Positions 7,565-22,710 of a stretch of DNA of 60,025 bases are shown here, piece by piece. The notes under the pieces were generated by a model. The model was not told the origin of the DNA, did no database searches, and saw nothing but the letters and a program-made list of their open reading frames with translations. Position 1 is the first letter of the stretch. Each line of letters starts with the position of its first letter. The stretch is from Skeletonema tropicum (lineage: Eukaryota > Bacillariophyta > Thalassiosirophyceae > Thalassiosirales > Thalassiosiraceae). The position numbers and the translations under genes are program-made. The stretch is taken from positions 1-60,025 of the forward strand of contig JAWZXG010000053.1 in NCBI GenBank assembly GCA_037178625.1, read 5' to 3'.

Positions 7565-9468
7565 ATACCTCGAATCGATAGAGCTGCTCAAGGGCTTTCC
7601 AAAACGCCACTTATCGCCCTCATTGGACTACTAGAACGGAAGATATCGGCCATTACAACATTGTGTCATTGAACTTGCCTTGTGTGGTGCTTGTTCAAAA
7701 AAGGACAAGTGGTGGTGCCCCGCTTTGCAAGTCTTCATGCATCTCTAAATAGTGTACCGTTGCCGCATCGGCACTCAGTGCACTCGTCAGATAGGCTAGA
7801 GGGGCAGGTACTACAATTTGCTGCTCGTCATTTTTTCCGTTCAAAGTTGTGGTATTGTACATCTATCGATCATCTCTCCTTCATCCCACCATCACAGTCA
7901 CAGTGTGAGATTGCTCTCAAGTGGCATGCGTGTAGTGTAGCGATGGACGGAGGATCAATCTTCGAGTAGAGGTGGACGCAACAGCAGCATTAGCAATAAC
8001 AACCTCTATAACTTGTCTTGCAGCGGTCGTACCAAGGCAATGAGTGGTGATTTCGAATCGGTCTCGTCGAGCTCTATCGATAAGTACTATAATCAACGTC
8101 AAATATCGACCCGTTGTCATATATATCGACTCAACTAAATCGACATCGACCTCTAGAGAATCCGAATATCGAGCGCCCCCCAAATTTAAATCGACATTCG
8201 AATTTTAACCAGAGAATCGACAATGACAAACCATTCGAATCGTCATTTCAAGCTCTATCAATTATCGAATACTACAATAAACACACTGCTCGTCCTCGCT
8301 GCCGCTCGCACTCGCTCAATACTGCCGTCAATGACAGTTGGTACCAACTGTTGTGAGATTGTAAAAAGCGACTTCATTGATCGGCGAAGAAGATGACAGT
8401 TGGCACGACCGCATCAAACGCTGCGCTGAAGAACGATGCTTAAATCAGGCGGGCTCTATGACTGGTCGAAGATCCAAGACGCTTCGCTGAAGAACGACGG
8501 CGTAGATCAGCGTGGTCAATGATTGGTTGGCACGACATTTATGCGAAGATCTACTAATTACTAATAATCAATCACAGCTCGATCCCAAAAAGCGACCGCC
8601 GAGGAGGGCGATGAACATGATAATTGGCACGGGTGGAGTTGTCGATGGATAAACACTGCTCGGTCTCCCTCCGGTCGACCTCGCCCTCCTCATCGACAGC
8701 GGAGTCTGATGTTGCGGATGGTGGATTGTTGTATTCGTCATCATTATCATCATCTTCACTCTCCTCCACCAACCACTGCTACTCCCAACTCTTCTCCAAC
8801 CTCATCATCAATCATCAACATTGCCGACACAGTGGTTGGTGGAGGAGAGTTGGGAGTAGCAGTGGAATGATGAGGTTGTATTCATTATTCATCCACTGCT
8901 CGCCGGCTGTAGGATGACAACATGGTTGTTGGGAGTGGTGATAATGTTGAAGGATGGATGAGTAATGATTATTGGACGGTACATGTACCATAATGAGTGA
9001 TGAGGGAGGCTGATCTACCGCCTTCGTTCTTCAGCGTAGCGTTTGGTCTCGCTGCACCTGAAGTTTCATGTTATTCGTCCCATGAAAAGAAGTGTGTTGT
9101 GCGAGGGCCCCCGGCCGAGCAGTGTGTATTGTCATGATAATGATGCCGCATTAAAGTGGCATTGAAGATAAAGTGGTCGCTTTTTGGGATTTTCGACGTA
9201 CTGATTGTCTGAATGAGGCTGATTATCATGTCGCTTTTTTCGCGAGGGCTTTGCCCGAGCAGTGGTTAGTAATTTGATAGACATAATGGTACTAATCGAT
9301 AGCGCTTCAAAAGAGCTTTCGATTGGTTGCTAATTTGTATTATTTTGGTCAAATTCGGACGGTTCATTGGATATTGTGGCTGTCAAGCCGAATCTGGCCG
9401 AGCTGGGCGCTTTATAGACCCATTTTTGACCGAGACGATCTGTAAACAATCGTCCAAACAGGCTCATT
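7565..9468 (+). repeat. Array unit 5, 1,904 bp, indel-rich
   Basis: Carries about a dozen small indels, mostly single-base or short duplicated insertions, for example near 7707, 7719, 7923, 8061, 8283, 8572, 8811 and 9237. There is one 1-base deletion near 8226. No clear substitution was noticed. Confidence 0.95.
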
Positions 9469-11362
9469 ATACCTCGAATCGATAGAGGCTGCTCAAGGGC
9501 TTTCCAAAACGCCACTTATCGCCCTCATTGGACTACTAGAACGGAAGATATCGGCCATTACAACATTGTGTCATTGAACTTGCCTTGTGTGGTGCTTGTT
9601 CAAAAAAGGACAGTGGTGGTGCCGCTTTGCAAGTCTTCATGCATCTCTAAATAGTGTACCGTTGCCGCATCGGCACTCAGTGCACTCGTCAGATAGGCTA
9701 GAGGGGCAGGTACTACAATTTGCTGCTCGTCATTTTTTCCGTTCAAAGTTGTGGTATTGTACATCTATCGATCATCTCTCCTTCATCCCACCATCACAGT
9801 CACAGTGTGAGATTGCTCTCAAGTGCATGCGTGTAGTGTAGCGATGGACGGAGGATCAATCTTCGAGTAGAGGTGGACGCAACAGCAGCATTAGCAATAA
9901 CAACCTCTATAACTTGTCTTGCAGCGGTCGTACCAAGGCAATGAGTGGTGATTTCGAATCGTCTCGTCGAGCTCTATCGATAAGTACTATAATCAACGTC
10001 AAATATCGACCCGTTGTCATATATATCGACTCAACTAAATCGACATCGACCTCTAGAGAATCCGAATATCGAGCGCCCCCCAAATTTAAATCGACATTCG
10101 AATTTTAACCAGAGAATCGACAATGACACAACCATTCGAATCGTCATTTCAAGCTCTATCAATTATCGAATACTACAATAAACACTGCTCGTCCTCGCTG
10201 CCGCTCGCACTCGCTCAATACTGCCGTCAATGACAGTTGGTACCAACTGTTGTGAGATTGTAAAAAGCGACTTCATTGATCGGCGAAGAAGATGACAGTT
10301 GGCACGACCGCATCAAACGCTGCGCTGAAGAACGATGCTTAAATCAGGCGGGCTCTATGACTGGTCGAAGATCCAAGACGCTTCGCTGAAGAACGACGGC
10401 GTAGATCAGCGTGGTCAATGATTGGTTGGCACGACATTTATGCGAAGATCTACTAATTACTAATAATCACAGCTCGATCCCAAAAAGCGACCGCCGAGGA
10501 GGGCGATGAACATGATAATTGGCACGGGTGGAGTTGTCGATGGATAAACACTGCTCGGTCTCCCTCCGGTTCGACCTCGCCCTCCTCATCGACAGCGGAG
10601 TCTGATGTTGCGGATGGTGGATTGTTTGTATTCGTCATCATTATCATCATCTTCACTCTCCTCCACCAACCACTGCTACTCCCAACTCTTCTCCAACCTC
10701 ATCATCATCATCAACATTGCCGACACAGTGGTTGGTGGAGGAGAGTTGGGAGTAGCAGTGGAATGATGAGGTTGTATTCATTATTCATCCACTGCTCGCC
10801 GGCTGTAGGATGACAACATGGTTGTTGGGAGTGGTGATAATGTTGAAGGATGGATGAGTAATGATTATTGGACGGTACATGTACCATAATGAGTGATGAG
10901 GGAGGCTGATCTACGCCTTCGTTCTTCAGCGTAGCGTTTGGTCTCGCTGCACCTGAAGTTCATGTTATTCGTCCCATGAAAAGAAGTGTGTTGTGCGAGG
11001 GCCCCCGGCCGAGCAGTGTGTATTGTCATGATAATGATGCCGCATTAAAGTGGCATTGAAGGATAAAGTGGTCGCTTTTTGGGATTTTCGACGTACTGAT
11101 TGTCTGAATGAGGCTGATTATCATGTCGCTTTTTCGCGAGGGCTTTGCCCGAGCAGTGGTTAGTAATTTGATAGACATAATGGTACTAATCGATAGCGCT
11201 TCAAAAGAGCTTTCGATTGGTTGCTAATTTGTATTATTTTGGTCAAATTCGGACGGTTCATTGGATATTGTGGCTGTCAAGCCGAATCTGGCCGAGCTGG
11301 GCGCTTTATAGACCCATTTTTGACCGAGACGATCTGTAAACAATCGTCCAAACAGGCTCATT
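9469..11362 (+). repeat. Array unit 6, 1,894 bp
   Basis: Four single-base insertions relative to the reference: G near 9487, T near 10569, T near 10625 and G near 11061. Confidence 0.96.
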
Positions 11363-13252
11363 ATACCTCGAATCGATAGAGCTGCTCAAGGGCTTTCCAA
11401 AACGCCACTTATCGCCCTCATTGGACTACTAGAACGGAAGATATCGGCCATTACAACATTGTGTCATTGAACTTGCCTTGTGTGGTGCTTGTTCAAAAAA
11501 GGACAGTGGTGGTGCCGCTTTGCAAGTCTTCATGCATCTCTAAATAGTGTACCGTTGCCGCATCGGCACTCAGTGCACTCGTCAGATAGGCTAGAGGGGC
11601 AGGTACTACAATTTGCTGCTCGTCATTTTTTCCGTTCAAAGTTGTGGTATTGTACATCTATCGATCATCTCTCCTTCATCCCACCATCACAGTCACAGTG
11701 TGAGATTGCTCTCAAGTGCATGCGTGTAGTGTAGCGATGGACGGAGGATCAATCTTCGAGTAGAGGTGGACGCAACAGCAGCATTAGCAATAACAACCTC
11801 TATAACTTGTCTTGCAGCGGTCGTACCAAGGCAATGAGTGGTGATTTCGAATCGTCTCGTCGAGCTCTATCGATAAGTACTATAATCAACGTCAAATATC
11901 GACCCGTTGTCATATATATCGACTCAACTAAATCGACATCGACCTCTAGAGAATCCGAATATCGAGCGCCCCCCAAATTTAAATCGACATTCGAATTTTA
12001 ACCAGAGAATCGACAATGACACAACCATTCGAATCGTCATTTCAAGCTCTATCAATTATCGAATACTACAATAAACACTGCTCGTCCTCGCTGCCGCTCG
12101 CACTCGCTCAATACTGCCGTCAATGACAGTTGGTACCAACTGTTGTGAGATTGTAAAAAGCGACTTCATTGATCGGCGAAGAAGATGACAGTTGGCACGA
12201 CCGCATCAAACGCTGCGCTGAAGAACGATGCTTAAATCAGGCGGGCTCTATGACTGGTCGAAGATCCAAGACGCTTCGCTGAAGAACGACGGCGTAGATC
12301 AGCGTGGTCAATGATTGGTTGGCACGACATTTATGCGAAGATCTACTAATTACTAATAATCACAGCTCGATCCCAAAAAGCGACCGCCGAGGAGGGCGAT
12401 GAACATGATAATTGGCACGGGTGGAGTTGTCGATGGATAAACACTGCTCGGTCTCCCTCCGGTCGACCTCGCCCTCCTCATCGACAGCGGAGTCTGATGT
12501 TGCGGATGGTGGATTGTTGTATTCGTCATCATTATCATCATCTTCACTCTCCTCCACCAACCACTGCTACTCCCAACTCTTCTCCAACCTCATCATCATC
12601 ATCAACATTGCCGACACAGTGGTTGGTGGAGGAGAGTTGGGAGTAGCAGTGGAATGATGAGGTTGTATTCATTATTCATCCACTGCTCGCCGGCTGTAGG
12701 ATGACAACATGGTTGTTGGGAGTGGTGATAATGTTGAAGGATGGATGAGTAATGATTATTGGACGGTACATGTACCATAATGAGTGATGAGGGAGGCTGA
12801 TCTACGCCTTCGTTCTTCAGCGTAGCGTTTGGTCTCGCTGCACCTGAAGTTCATGTTATTCGTCCCATGAAAAGAAGTGTGTTGTGCGAGGGCCCCCGGC
12901 CGAGCAGTGTGTATTGTCATGATAATGATGCCGCATTAAAGTGGCATTGAAGATAAAGTGGTCGCTTTTTGGGATTTTCGACGTACTGATTGTCTGAATG
13001 AGGCTGATTATCATGTCGCTTTTTCGCGAGGGCTTTGCCCGAGCAGTGGTTAGTAATTTGATAGACATAATGGTACTAATCGATAGCGCTTCAAAAGAGC
13101 TTTCGATTGGTTGCTAATTTGTATTATTTTGGTCAAATTCGGACGGTTCATTGGATATTGTGGCTGTCAAGCCGAATCTGGCCGAGCTGGGCGCTTTATA
13201 GACCCATTTTTGACCGAGACGATCTGTAAACAATCGTCCAAACAGGCTCATT
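11363..13252 (+). repeat. Array unit 7, 1,890 bp
   Basis: Matches the reference length, with no difference seen. Confidence 0.97.
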
Positions 13253-15143
13253 ATACCTCGAATCGATAGAGCTGCTCAAGGGCTTTCCAAAACGCCACTT
13301 ATCGCCCTCATTGGACTACTAGAACGGAAGATATCGGCCATTACAACATTGTGTCATTGAACTTGCCTTGTGTGGTGCTTGTTCAAAAAAGGACAGTGGT
13401 GGTGCCGCTTTGCAAGTCTTCATGCATCTCTAAATAGTGTACCGTTGACCGCATCGGCACTCAGTGCACTCGTCAGATAGGCTAGAGGGGCAGGTACTAC
13501 AATTTGCTGCTCGTCATTTTTTCCGTTCAAAGTTGTGGTATTGTACATCTATCGATCATCTCTCCTTCATCCCACCATCACAGTCACAGTGTGAGATTGC
13601 TCTCAAGTGCATGCGTGTAGTGTAGCGATGGACGGAGGATCAATCTTCGAGTAGAGGTGGACGCAACAGCAGCATTAGCAATAACAACCTCTATAACTTG
13701 TCTTGCAGCGGTCGTACCAAGGCAATGAGTGGTGATTTCGAATCGTCTCGTCGAGCTCTATCGATAAGTACTATAATCAACGTCAAATATCGACCCGTTG
13801 TCATATATATCGACTCAACTAAATCGACATCGACCTCTAGAGAATCCGAATATCGAGCGCCCCCCAAATTTAAATCGACATTCGAATTTTAACCAGAGAA
13901 TCGACAATGACACAACCATTCGAATCGTCATTTCAAGCTCTATCAATTATCGAATACTACAATAAACACTGCTCGTCCTCGCTGCCGCTCGCACTCGCTC
14001 AATACTGCCGTCAATGACAGTTGGTACCAACTGTTGTGAGATTGTAAAAAGCGACTTCATTGATCGGCGAAGAAGATGACAGTTGGCACGACCGCATCAA
14101 ACGCTGCGCTGAAGAACGATGCTTAAATCAGGCGGGCTCTATGACTGGTCGAAGATCCAAGACGCTTCGCTGAAGAACGACGGCGTAGATCAGCGTGGTC
14201 AATGATTGGTTGGCACGACATTTATGCGAAGATCTACTAATTACTAATAATCACAGCTCGATCCCAAAAAGCGACCGCCGAGGAGGGCGATGAACATGAT
14301 AATTGGCACGGGTGGAGTTGTCGATGGATAAACACTGCTCGGTCTCCCTCCGGTCGACCTCGCCCTCCTCATCGACAGCGGAGTCTGATGTTGCGGATGG
14401 TGGATTGTTGTATTCGTCATCATTATCATCATCTTCACTCTCCTCCACCAACCACTGCTACTCCCAACTCTTCTCCAACCTCATCATCATCATCAACATT
14501 GCCGACACAGTGGTTGGTGGAGGAGAGTTGGGAGTAGCAGTGGAATGATGAGGTTGTATTCATTATTCATCCACTGCTCGCCGGCTGTAGGATGACAACA
14601 TGGTTGTTGGGAGTGGTGATAATGTTGAAGGATGGATGAGTAATGATTATTGGACGGTACATGTACCATAATGAGTGATGAGGGAGGCTGATCTACGCCT
14701 TCGTTCTTCAGCGTAGCGTTTGGTCTCGCTGCACCTGAAGTTCATGTTATTCGTCCCATGAAAAGAAGTGTGTTGTGCGAGGGCCCCCGGCCGAGCAGTG
14801 TGTATTGTCATGATAATGATGCCGCATTAAAGTGGCATTGAAGATAAAGTGGTCGCTTTTTGGGATTTTCGACGTACTGATTGTCTGAATGAGGCTGATT
14901 ATCATGTCGCTTTTTCGCGAGGGCTTTGCCCGAGCAGTGGTTAGTAATTTGATAGACATAATGGTACTAATCGATAGCGCTTCAAAAGAGCTTTCGATTG
15001 GTTGCTAATTTGTATTATTTTGGTCAAATTCGGACGGTTCATTGGATATTGTGGCTGTCAAGCCGAATCTGGCCGAGCTGGGCGCTTTATAGACCCATTT
15101 TTGACCGAGACGATCTGTAAACAATCGTCCAAACAGGCTCATT
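13253..15143 (+). repeat. Array unit 8, 1,891 bp
   Basis: Single inserted A at about 13448, changing GTTGCCGC to GTTGACCGC. The same variant appears in units 15, 22, 24 and 32. Confidence 0.96.
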
Positions 15144-17034
15144 ATACCTCGAATCGATAGAGCTGCTCAAGGGCTTTCCAAAACGCCACTTATCGCCCTC
15201 ATTGGACTACTAGAACGGAAGATATCGGCCATTACAACATTGTGTCATTGAACTTGCCTTGTGTGGTGCTTGTTCAAAAAAGGACAGTGGTGGTGCCGCT
15301 TTGCAAGTCTTCATGCATCTCTAAATAGTGTACCGTTGCCGCATCGGCACTCAGTGCACTCGTCAGATAGGCTAGAGGGGCAGGTACTACAATTTGCTGC
15401 TCGTCATTTTTTCCGTTCAAAGTTGTGGTATTGTACATCTATCGATCATCTCTCCTTCATCCCACCATCACAGTCACAGTGTGAGATTGCTCTCAAGTGC
15501 ATGCGTGTAGTGTAGCGATGGACGGAGGATCAATCTTCGAGTAGAGGTGGACGCAACAGCAGCATTAGCAATAACAACCTCTATAACTTGTCTTGCAGCG
15601 GTCGTACCAAGGCAATGAGTGGTGATTTCGAATCGTCTCGTCGAGCTCTATCGATAAGTACTATAATCAACGTCAAATATCGACCCGTTGTCATATATAT
15701 CGACTCAACTAAATCGACATCGACCTCTAGAGAATCCGAATATCGAGCGCCCCCCAAATTTAAATCGACATTCGAATTTTAACCAGAGAATCGACAATGA
15801 CACAACACATTCGAATCGTCATTTCAAGCTCTATCAATTATCGAATACTACAATAAACACTGCTCGTCCTCGCTGCCGCTCGCACTCGCTCAATACTGCC
15901 GTCAATGACAGTTGGTACCAACTGTTGTGAGATTGTAAAAAGCGACTTCATTGATCGGCGAAGAAGATGACAGTTGGCACGACCGCATCAAACGCTGCGC
16001 TGAAGAACGATGCTTAAATCAGGCGGGCTCTATGACTGGTCGAAGATCCAAGACGCTTCGCTGAAGAACGACGGCGTAGATCAGCGTGGTCAATGATTGG
16101 TTGGCACGACATTTATGCGAAGATCTACTAATTACTAATAATCACAGCTCGATCCCAAAAAGCGACCGCCGAGGAGGGCGATGAACATGATAATTGGCAC
16201 GGGTGGAGTTGTCGATGGATAAACACTGCTCGGTCTCCCTCCGGTCGACCTCGCCCTCCTCATCGACAGCGGAGTCTGATGTTGCGGATGGTGGATTGTT
16301 GTATTCGTCATCATTATCATCATCTTCACTCTCCTCCACCAACCACTGCTACTCCCAACTCTTCTCCAACCTCATCATCATCATCAACATTGCCGACACA
16401 GTGGTTGGTGGAGGAGAGTTGGGAGTAGCAGTGGAATGATGAGGTTGTATTCATTATTCATCCACTGCTCGCCGGCTGTAGGATGACAACATGGTTGTTG
16501 GGAGTGGTGATAATGTTGAAGGATGGATGAGTAATGATTATTGGACGGTACATGTACCATAATGAGTGATGAGGGAGGCTGATCTACGCCTTCGTTCTTC
16601 AGCGTAGCGTTTGGTCTCGCTGCACCTGAAGTTCATGTTATTCGTCCCATGAAAAGAAGTGTGTTGTGCGAGGGCCCCCGGCCGAGCAGTGTGTATTGTC
16701 ATGATAATGATGCCGCATTAAAGTGGCATTGAAGATAAAGTGGTCGCTTTTTGGGATTTTCGACGTACTGATTGTCTGAATGAGGCTGATTATCATGTCG
16801 CTTTTTCGCGAGGGCTTTGCCCGAGCAGTGGTTAGTAATTTGATAGACATAATGGTACTAATCGATAGCGCTTCAAAAGAGCTTTCGATTGGTTGCTAAT
16901 TTGTATTATTTTGGTCAAATTCGGACGGTTCATTGGATATTGTGGCTGTCAAGCCGAATCTGGCCGAGCTGGGCGCTTTATAGACCCATTTTTGACCGAG
17001 ACGATCTGTAAACAATCGTCCAAACAGGCTCATT
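15144..17034 (+). repeat. Array unit 9, 1,891 bp
   Basis: One extra base near 15806, where ACAACCATT reads ACAACACATT. Confidence 0.96.
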
Positions 17035-18922
17035 ATACCTCGAATCGATAGAGCTGCTCAAGGGCTTTCCAAAACGCCACTTATCGCCCTCATTGGACTA
17101 CTAGAACGGAAGATATCGGCCATTACAACATTGTGTCATTGAACTTGCCTTGTGTGGTGCTTGTTCAAAAAAGGACAGTGGTGGTGCCGCTTTGCAAGTC
17201 TTCATGCATCTCTAAATAGTGTACCGTTGCCGCATCGGCACTCAGTGCACTCGTCAGATAGGCTAGAGGGGCAGGTACTACAATTTGCTGCTCGTCATTT
17301 TTTCCGTTCAAAGTTGTGGTATTGTACATCTATCGATCATCTCTCCTTCATCCCACCATCACAGTCACAGTGTGAGATTGCTCTCAAGTGCATGCGTGTA
17401 GTGTAGCGATGGACGGAGGATCAATCTTCGAGTAGAGGTGGACGCAACAGCAGCATTAGCAATAACAACCTCTATAACTTGTCTTGCAGCGGTCGTACCA
17501 AGGCAATGAGTGGTGATTTCGAATCGTCTCGTCGAGCTCTATCGATAAGTACTATAATCAACGTCAAATATCGACCCGTTGTCATATATATCGACTCAAC
17601 TAAATCGACATCGACCTCTAGAGAATCCGAATATCGAGCGCCCCCAAATTTAAATCGACATTCGAATTTTAACCAGAGAATCGACAATGACACAACCATT
17701 CGAATCGTCATTTCAAGCTCTATCAATTATCGAATACTACAATAAACACTGCTCGTCCTCGCTGCCGCTCGCACTCGCTCAATACTGCCGTCAATGACAG
17801 TTGGTACCAACTGTTGTGAGATTGTAAAAAGCGACTTCATTGATCGGCGAAGAAGATGACAGTTGGCACGACCGCATCAAACGCTGCGCTGAAGAACGAT
17901 GCTTAAATCAGGCGGGCTCTATGACTGGTCGAAGATCCAAGACGCTTCGCTGAAGAACGACGGCGTAGATCAGCGTGGTCAATGATTGGTTGGCACGACA
18001 TTTATGCGAAGATCTACTAATTACTAATAATCACAGCTCGATCCCAAAAAGCGACCGCCGAGGAGGGCGATGAACATGATAATTGGCACGGGTGGAGTTG
18101 TCGATGGATAAACACTGCTCGGTCTCCCTCCGGTCGACCTCGCCCTCCTCATCGACAGCGGAGTCTGATGTTGCGGATGGTGGATTGTTGTATTCGTCAT
18201 CATTATCATCATCTTCACTCTCCTCCACCAACCACTGCTACTCCCAACTCTTCTCCAACCTCATCATCATCATCAACATTGCCGACACAGTGGTTGGTGG
18301 AGGAGAGTTGGGAGTAGCAGTGGAATGATGAGGTTGTATTCATTATTCATCCACTGCTCGCCGGCTGTAGGATGACAACATGGTTGTTGGGAGTGGTGAT
18401 AATGTTGAAGGATGGATGAGTAATGATTATTGGACGGTACATGTACCATAATGAGTGATGAGGGAGGCTGATCTACGCCTTCGTTCTTCAGCGTAGCGTT
18501 TGGTCTCGCTGCACCTGAAGTTCATGTTATTCGTCCCATGAAAGAAGTGTGTTGTGCGAGGGCCCCCGGCCGAGCAGTGTGTATTGTCATGATAATGATG
18601 CCGCATTAAAGTGGCATTGAAGATAAAGTGGTCGCTTTTTGGGATTTTCGACGTACTGATTGTCTGAATGAGGCTGATTATCATGTCGCTTTTTCGCGAG
18701 GGCTTTGCCCGAGCAGTGGTTAGTAATTTGATAGACATAATGGTACTAATCGATAGCGCTTCAAAAGAGCTTTCGATTGGTTGCTAATTTGTATTATTTT
18801 GGTCAAATTCGGACGGTTCATTGGATATTGTGGCTGTCAAGCCGAATCTGGCCGAGCTGGGCGCTTTATAGACCCATTTTTGACCGAGACGATCTGTAAA
18901 CAATCGTCCAAACAGGCTCATT
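17035..18922 (+). repeat. Array unit 10, 1,888 bp
   Basis: One C missing from the C-run near 17641, also missing in unit 17, and one A missing near 18541. Confidence 0.96.
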
Positions 18923-20817
18923 ATACCTCGAATCGATAGAGCTGCTCAAGGGCTTTCCAAAACGCCACTTATCGCCCTCATTGGACTACTAGAACGGAAG
19001 ATATCGGCCATTACAACATTGTGTCATTGAACTTGCCTTGTGTGGTGCTTGTTCAAAAAAGGACAGTGGTGGTGCCGCTTTGCAAGTCTTCATGCATCTC
19101 TAAATAGTGTACCGTTGCCGCATCGGCACTCAGTGCACTCGTCAGATAGGCTAGAGGGGCAGGTACTACAATTTGCTGCTCGTCATTTTTTCCGTTCAAA
19201 GTTGTGGTATTGTACATCTATCGATCATCTCTCCTTCATCCCACCACCATCACAGTCACAGTGTGAGATTGCTCTCAAGTGCATGCGTGTAGTGTAGCGA
19301 TGGACGGAGGATCAATCTTCGAGTAGAGGTGGACGCAACAGCAGCATTAGCAATAACAACCTCTATAACTTGTCTTGCAGCGGTCGTACCAAGGCAATGA
19401 GTGGTGATTTCGAATCGTCTCGTCGAGCTCTATCGATAAGTACTATAATCAACGTCAAATATCGACCCGTTGTCATATATATCGACTCAACTAAATCGAC
19501 ATCGACCTCTAGAGAATCCGAATATCGAGCGCCCCCCAAATTTAAATCGACATTCGAATTTTAACCAGAGAATCGACAATGACACAACCATTCGAATCGT
19601 CATTTCAAGCTCTATCAATTATCGAATACTACAATAAACACTGCTCGTCCTCGCTGCCGCTCGCACTCGCTCAATACTGCCGTCAATGACAGTTGGTACC
19701 AACTGTTGTGAGATTGTAAAAAGCGACTTCATTGATCGGCGAAGAAGATGACAGTTGGCACGACCGCATCAAACGCTGCGCTGAAGAACGATGCTTAAAT
19801 CAGGCGGGCTCTATGACTGGTCGAAGATCCAAGACGCTTCGCTGAAGAACGACGGCGTAGATCAGCGTGGTCAATGATTGGTTGGCACGACATTTATGCG
19901 AAGATCTACTAATTACTAATAATCACAGCTCGATCCCAAAAAGCGACCGCCGAGGAGGGCGATGAACATGATAATTGGCACGGGTGGAGTTGTCGATGGA
20001 TAAACACTGCTCGGTCTCCCTCCGGTCGACCTCGCCCTCCTCATCGACAGCGGAGTCTGATGTTGCGGATGGTGGATTGTTGTATTCGTCATCATTATCA
20101 TCATCTTCACTCTCCTCCACCAACCACTGCTACTCCCAACTCTTCTCCAACCTCATCATCATCATCAACATTGCCGACACAGTGGTTGGTGGAGGAGAGT
20201 TGGGAGTAGCAGTGGAATGATGAGGTGTTGTATTCATTATTCATCCACTGCTCGCCGGCTGTAGGATGACAACATGGTTGTTGGGAGTGGTGATAATGTT
20301 GAAGGATGGATGAGTAATGATTATTGGACGGTACATGTACCATAATGAGTGATGAGGGAGGCTGATCTACGCCTTCGTTCTTCAGCGTAGCGTTTGGTCT
20401 CGCTGCACCTGAAGTTCATGTTATTCGTCCCATGAAAAGAAGTGTGTTGTGCGAGGGCCCCCGGCCGAGCAGTGTGTATTGTCATGATAATGATGCCGCA
20501 TTAAAGTGGCATTGAAGATAAAGTGGTCGCTTTTTGGGATTTTCGACGTACTGATTGTCTGAATGAGGCTGATTATCATGTCGCTTTTTCGCGAGGGCTT
20601 TGCCCGAGCAGTGGTTAGTAATTTGATAGACATAATGGTACTAATCGATAGCGCTTCAAAAGAGCTTTCGATTGGTTGCTAATTTGTATTATTTTGGTCA
20701 AATTCGGACGGTTCATTGGATATTGTGGCTGTCAAGCCGAATCTGGCCGAGCTGGGCGCTTTATAGACCCATTTTTGACCGAGACGATCTGTAAACAATC
20801 GTCCAAACAGGCTCATT
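18923..20817 (+). repeat. Array unit 11, 1,895 bp
   Basis: A 3-base CCA duplication near 19245 and a GT insertion near 20226. Confidence 0.96.
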
Positions 20818-22710
20818 ATACCTCGAATCGATAGAGCTGCTCAAGGGCTTTCCAAAACGGCCACTTATCGCCCTCATTGGACTACTAGAACGGAAGATAT
20901 CGGCCATTACAACATTGTGTCATTGAACTTGCCTTGTGTGGTGCTTGTTCAAAAAAGGACAGTGGTGGTGCCGCTTTGCAAGTCTTCATGCATCTCTAAA
21001 TAGTGTACCGTTGCCGCATCGGCACTCAGTGCACTCGTCAGATAGGCTAGAGGGGCAGGTACTACAATTTGCTGCTCGTCATTTTTTCCGTTCAAAGTTG
21101 TGGTATTGTACATCTATCGATCATCTCTCCTTCATTCCCACCATCACAGTCACAGTGTGAGATTGCTCTCAAGTGCATGCGTGTAGTGTAGCGATGGACG
21201 GAGGATCAATCTTCGAGTAGAGGTGGACGCAACAGCAGCATTAGCAATAACAACCTCTATAACTTGTCTTGCAGCGGTCGTACCAAGGCAATGAGTGGTG
21301 ATTTCGAATCGTCTCGTCGAGCTCTATCGATAAGTACTATAATCAACGTCAAATATCGACCCGTTGTCATATATATCGACTCAACTAAATCGACATCGAC
21401 CTCTAGAGAATCCGAATATCGAGCGCCCCCCAAATTTAAATCGACATTCGAATTTTAACCAGAGAATCGACAATGACACAACCATTCGAATCGTCATTTC
21501 AAGCTCTATCAATTATCGAATACTACAATAAACACTGCTCGTCCTCGCTGCCGCTCGCACTCGCTCAATACTGCCGTCAATGACAGTTGGTACCAACTGT
21601 TGTGAGATTGTAAAAAGCGACTTCATTGATCGGCGAAGAAGATGACAGTTGGCACGACCGCATCAAACGCTGCGCTGAAGAACGATGCTTAAATCAGGCG
21701 GGCTCTATGACTGGTCGAAGATCCAAGACGCTTCGCTGAAGAACGACGGCGTAGATCAGCGTGGTCAATGATTGGTTGGCACGACATTTATGCGAAGATC
21801 TACTAATTACTAATAATCACAGCTCGATCCCAAAAAGCGACCGCCGAGGAGGGCGATGAACATGATAATTGGCACGGGTGGAGTTGTCGATGGATAAACA
21901 CTGCTCGGTCTCCCTCCGGTCGACCTCGCCCTCCTCATCGACAGCGGAGTCTGATGTTGCGGATGGTGGATTGTTGTATTCGTCATCATTATCATCATCT
22001 TCACTCTCCTCCACCAACCACTGCTACTCCCAACTCTTCTCCAACCTCATCATCATCATCAACATTGCCGACACAGTGGTTGGTGGAGGAGAGTTGGGAG
22101 TAGCAGTGGAATGATGAGGTTGTATTCATTATTCATCCACTGCTCGCCGGCTGTAGGATGACAACATGGTTGTTGGGAGTGGTGATAATGTTGAAGGATG
22201 GATGAGTAATGATTATTGGACGGTACATGTACCATAATGAGTGATGAGGGAGGCTGATCTACGCCTTCGTTCTTCAGCGTAGCGTTTGGTCTCGCTGCAC
22301 CTGAAGTTCATGTTATTCGTCCCATGAAAAGAAGTGTGTTGTGCGAGGGCCCCCGGCCGAGCAGTGTGTATTGTCATGATAATGATGCCGCATTAAAGTG
22401 GCATTGAAGATAAAGTGGTCGCTTTTTGGGATTTTCGACGTACTGATTGTCTGAATGAGGCTGATTATCATGTCGCTTTTTCGCGAGGGCTTTGCCCGAG
22501 CAGTGGTTAGTAATTTGATAGACATAATGGTACTAATCGATAGCGCTTCAAAAGAGCTTTCGATTGGTTGCTAATTTGTATTATTTTGGTCAAATTCGGA
22601 CGGTTCATTGGATATTGTGGCTGTCAAGCCGAATCTGGCCGGAGCTGGGCGCTTTATAGACCCATTTTTGACCGAGACGATCTGTAAACAATCGTCCAAA
22701 CAGGCTCATT
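20818..22710 (+). repeat. Array unit 12, 1,893 bp
   Basis: Three single-base insertions: G near 20860, T near 21136 and G near 22641. Confidence 0.96.
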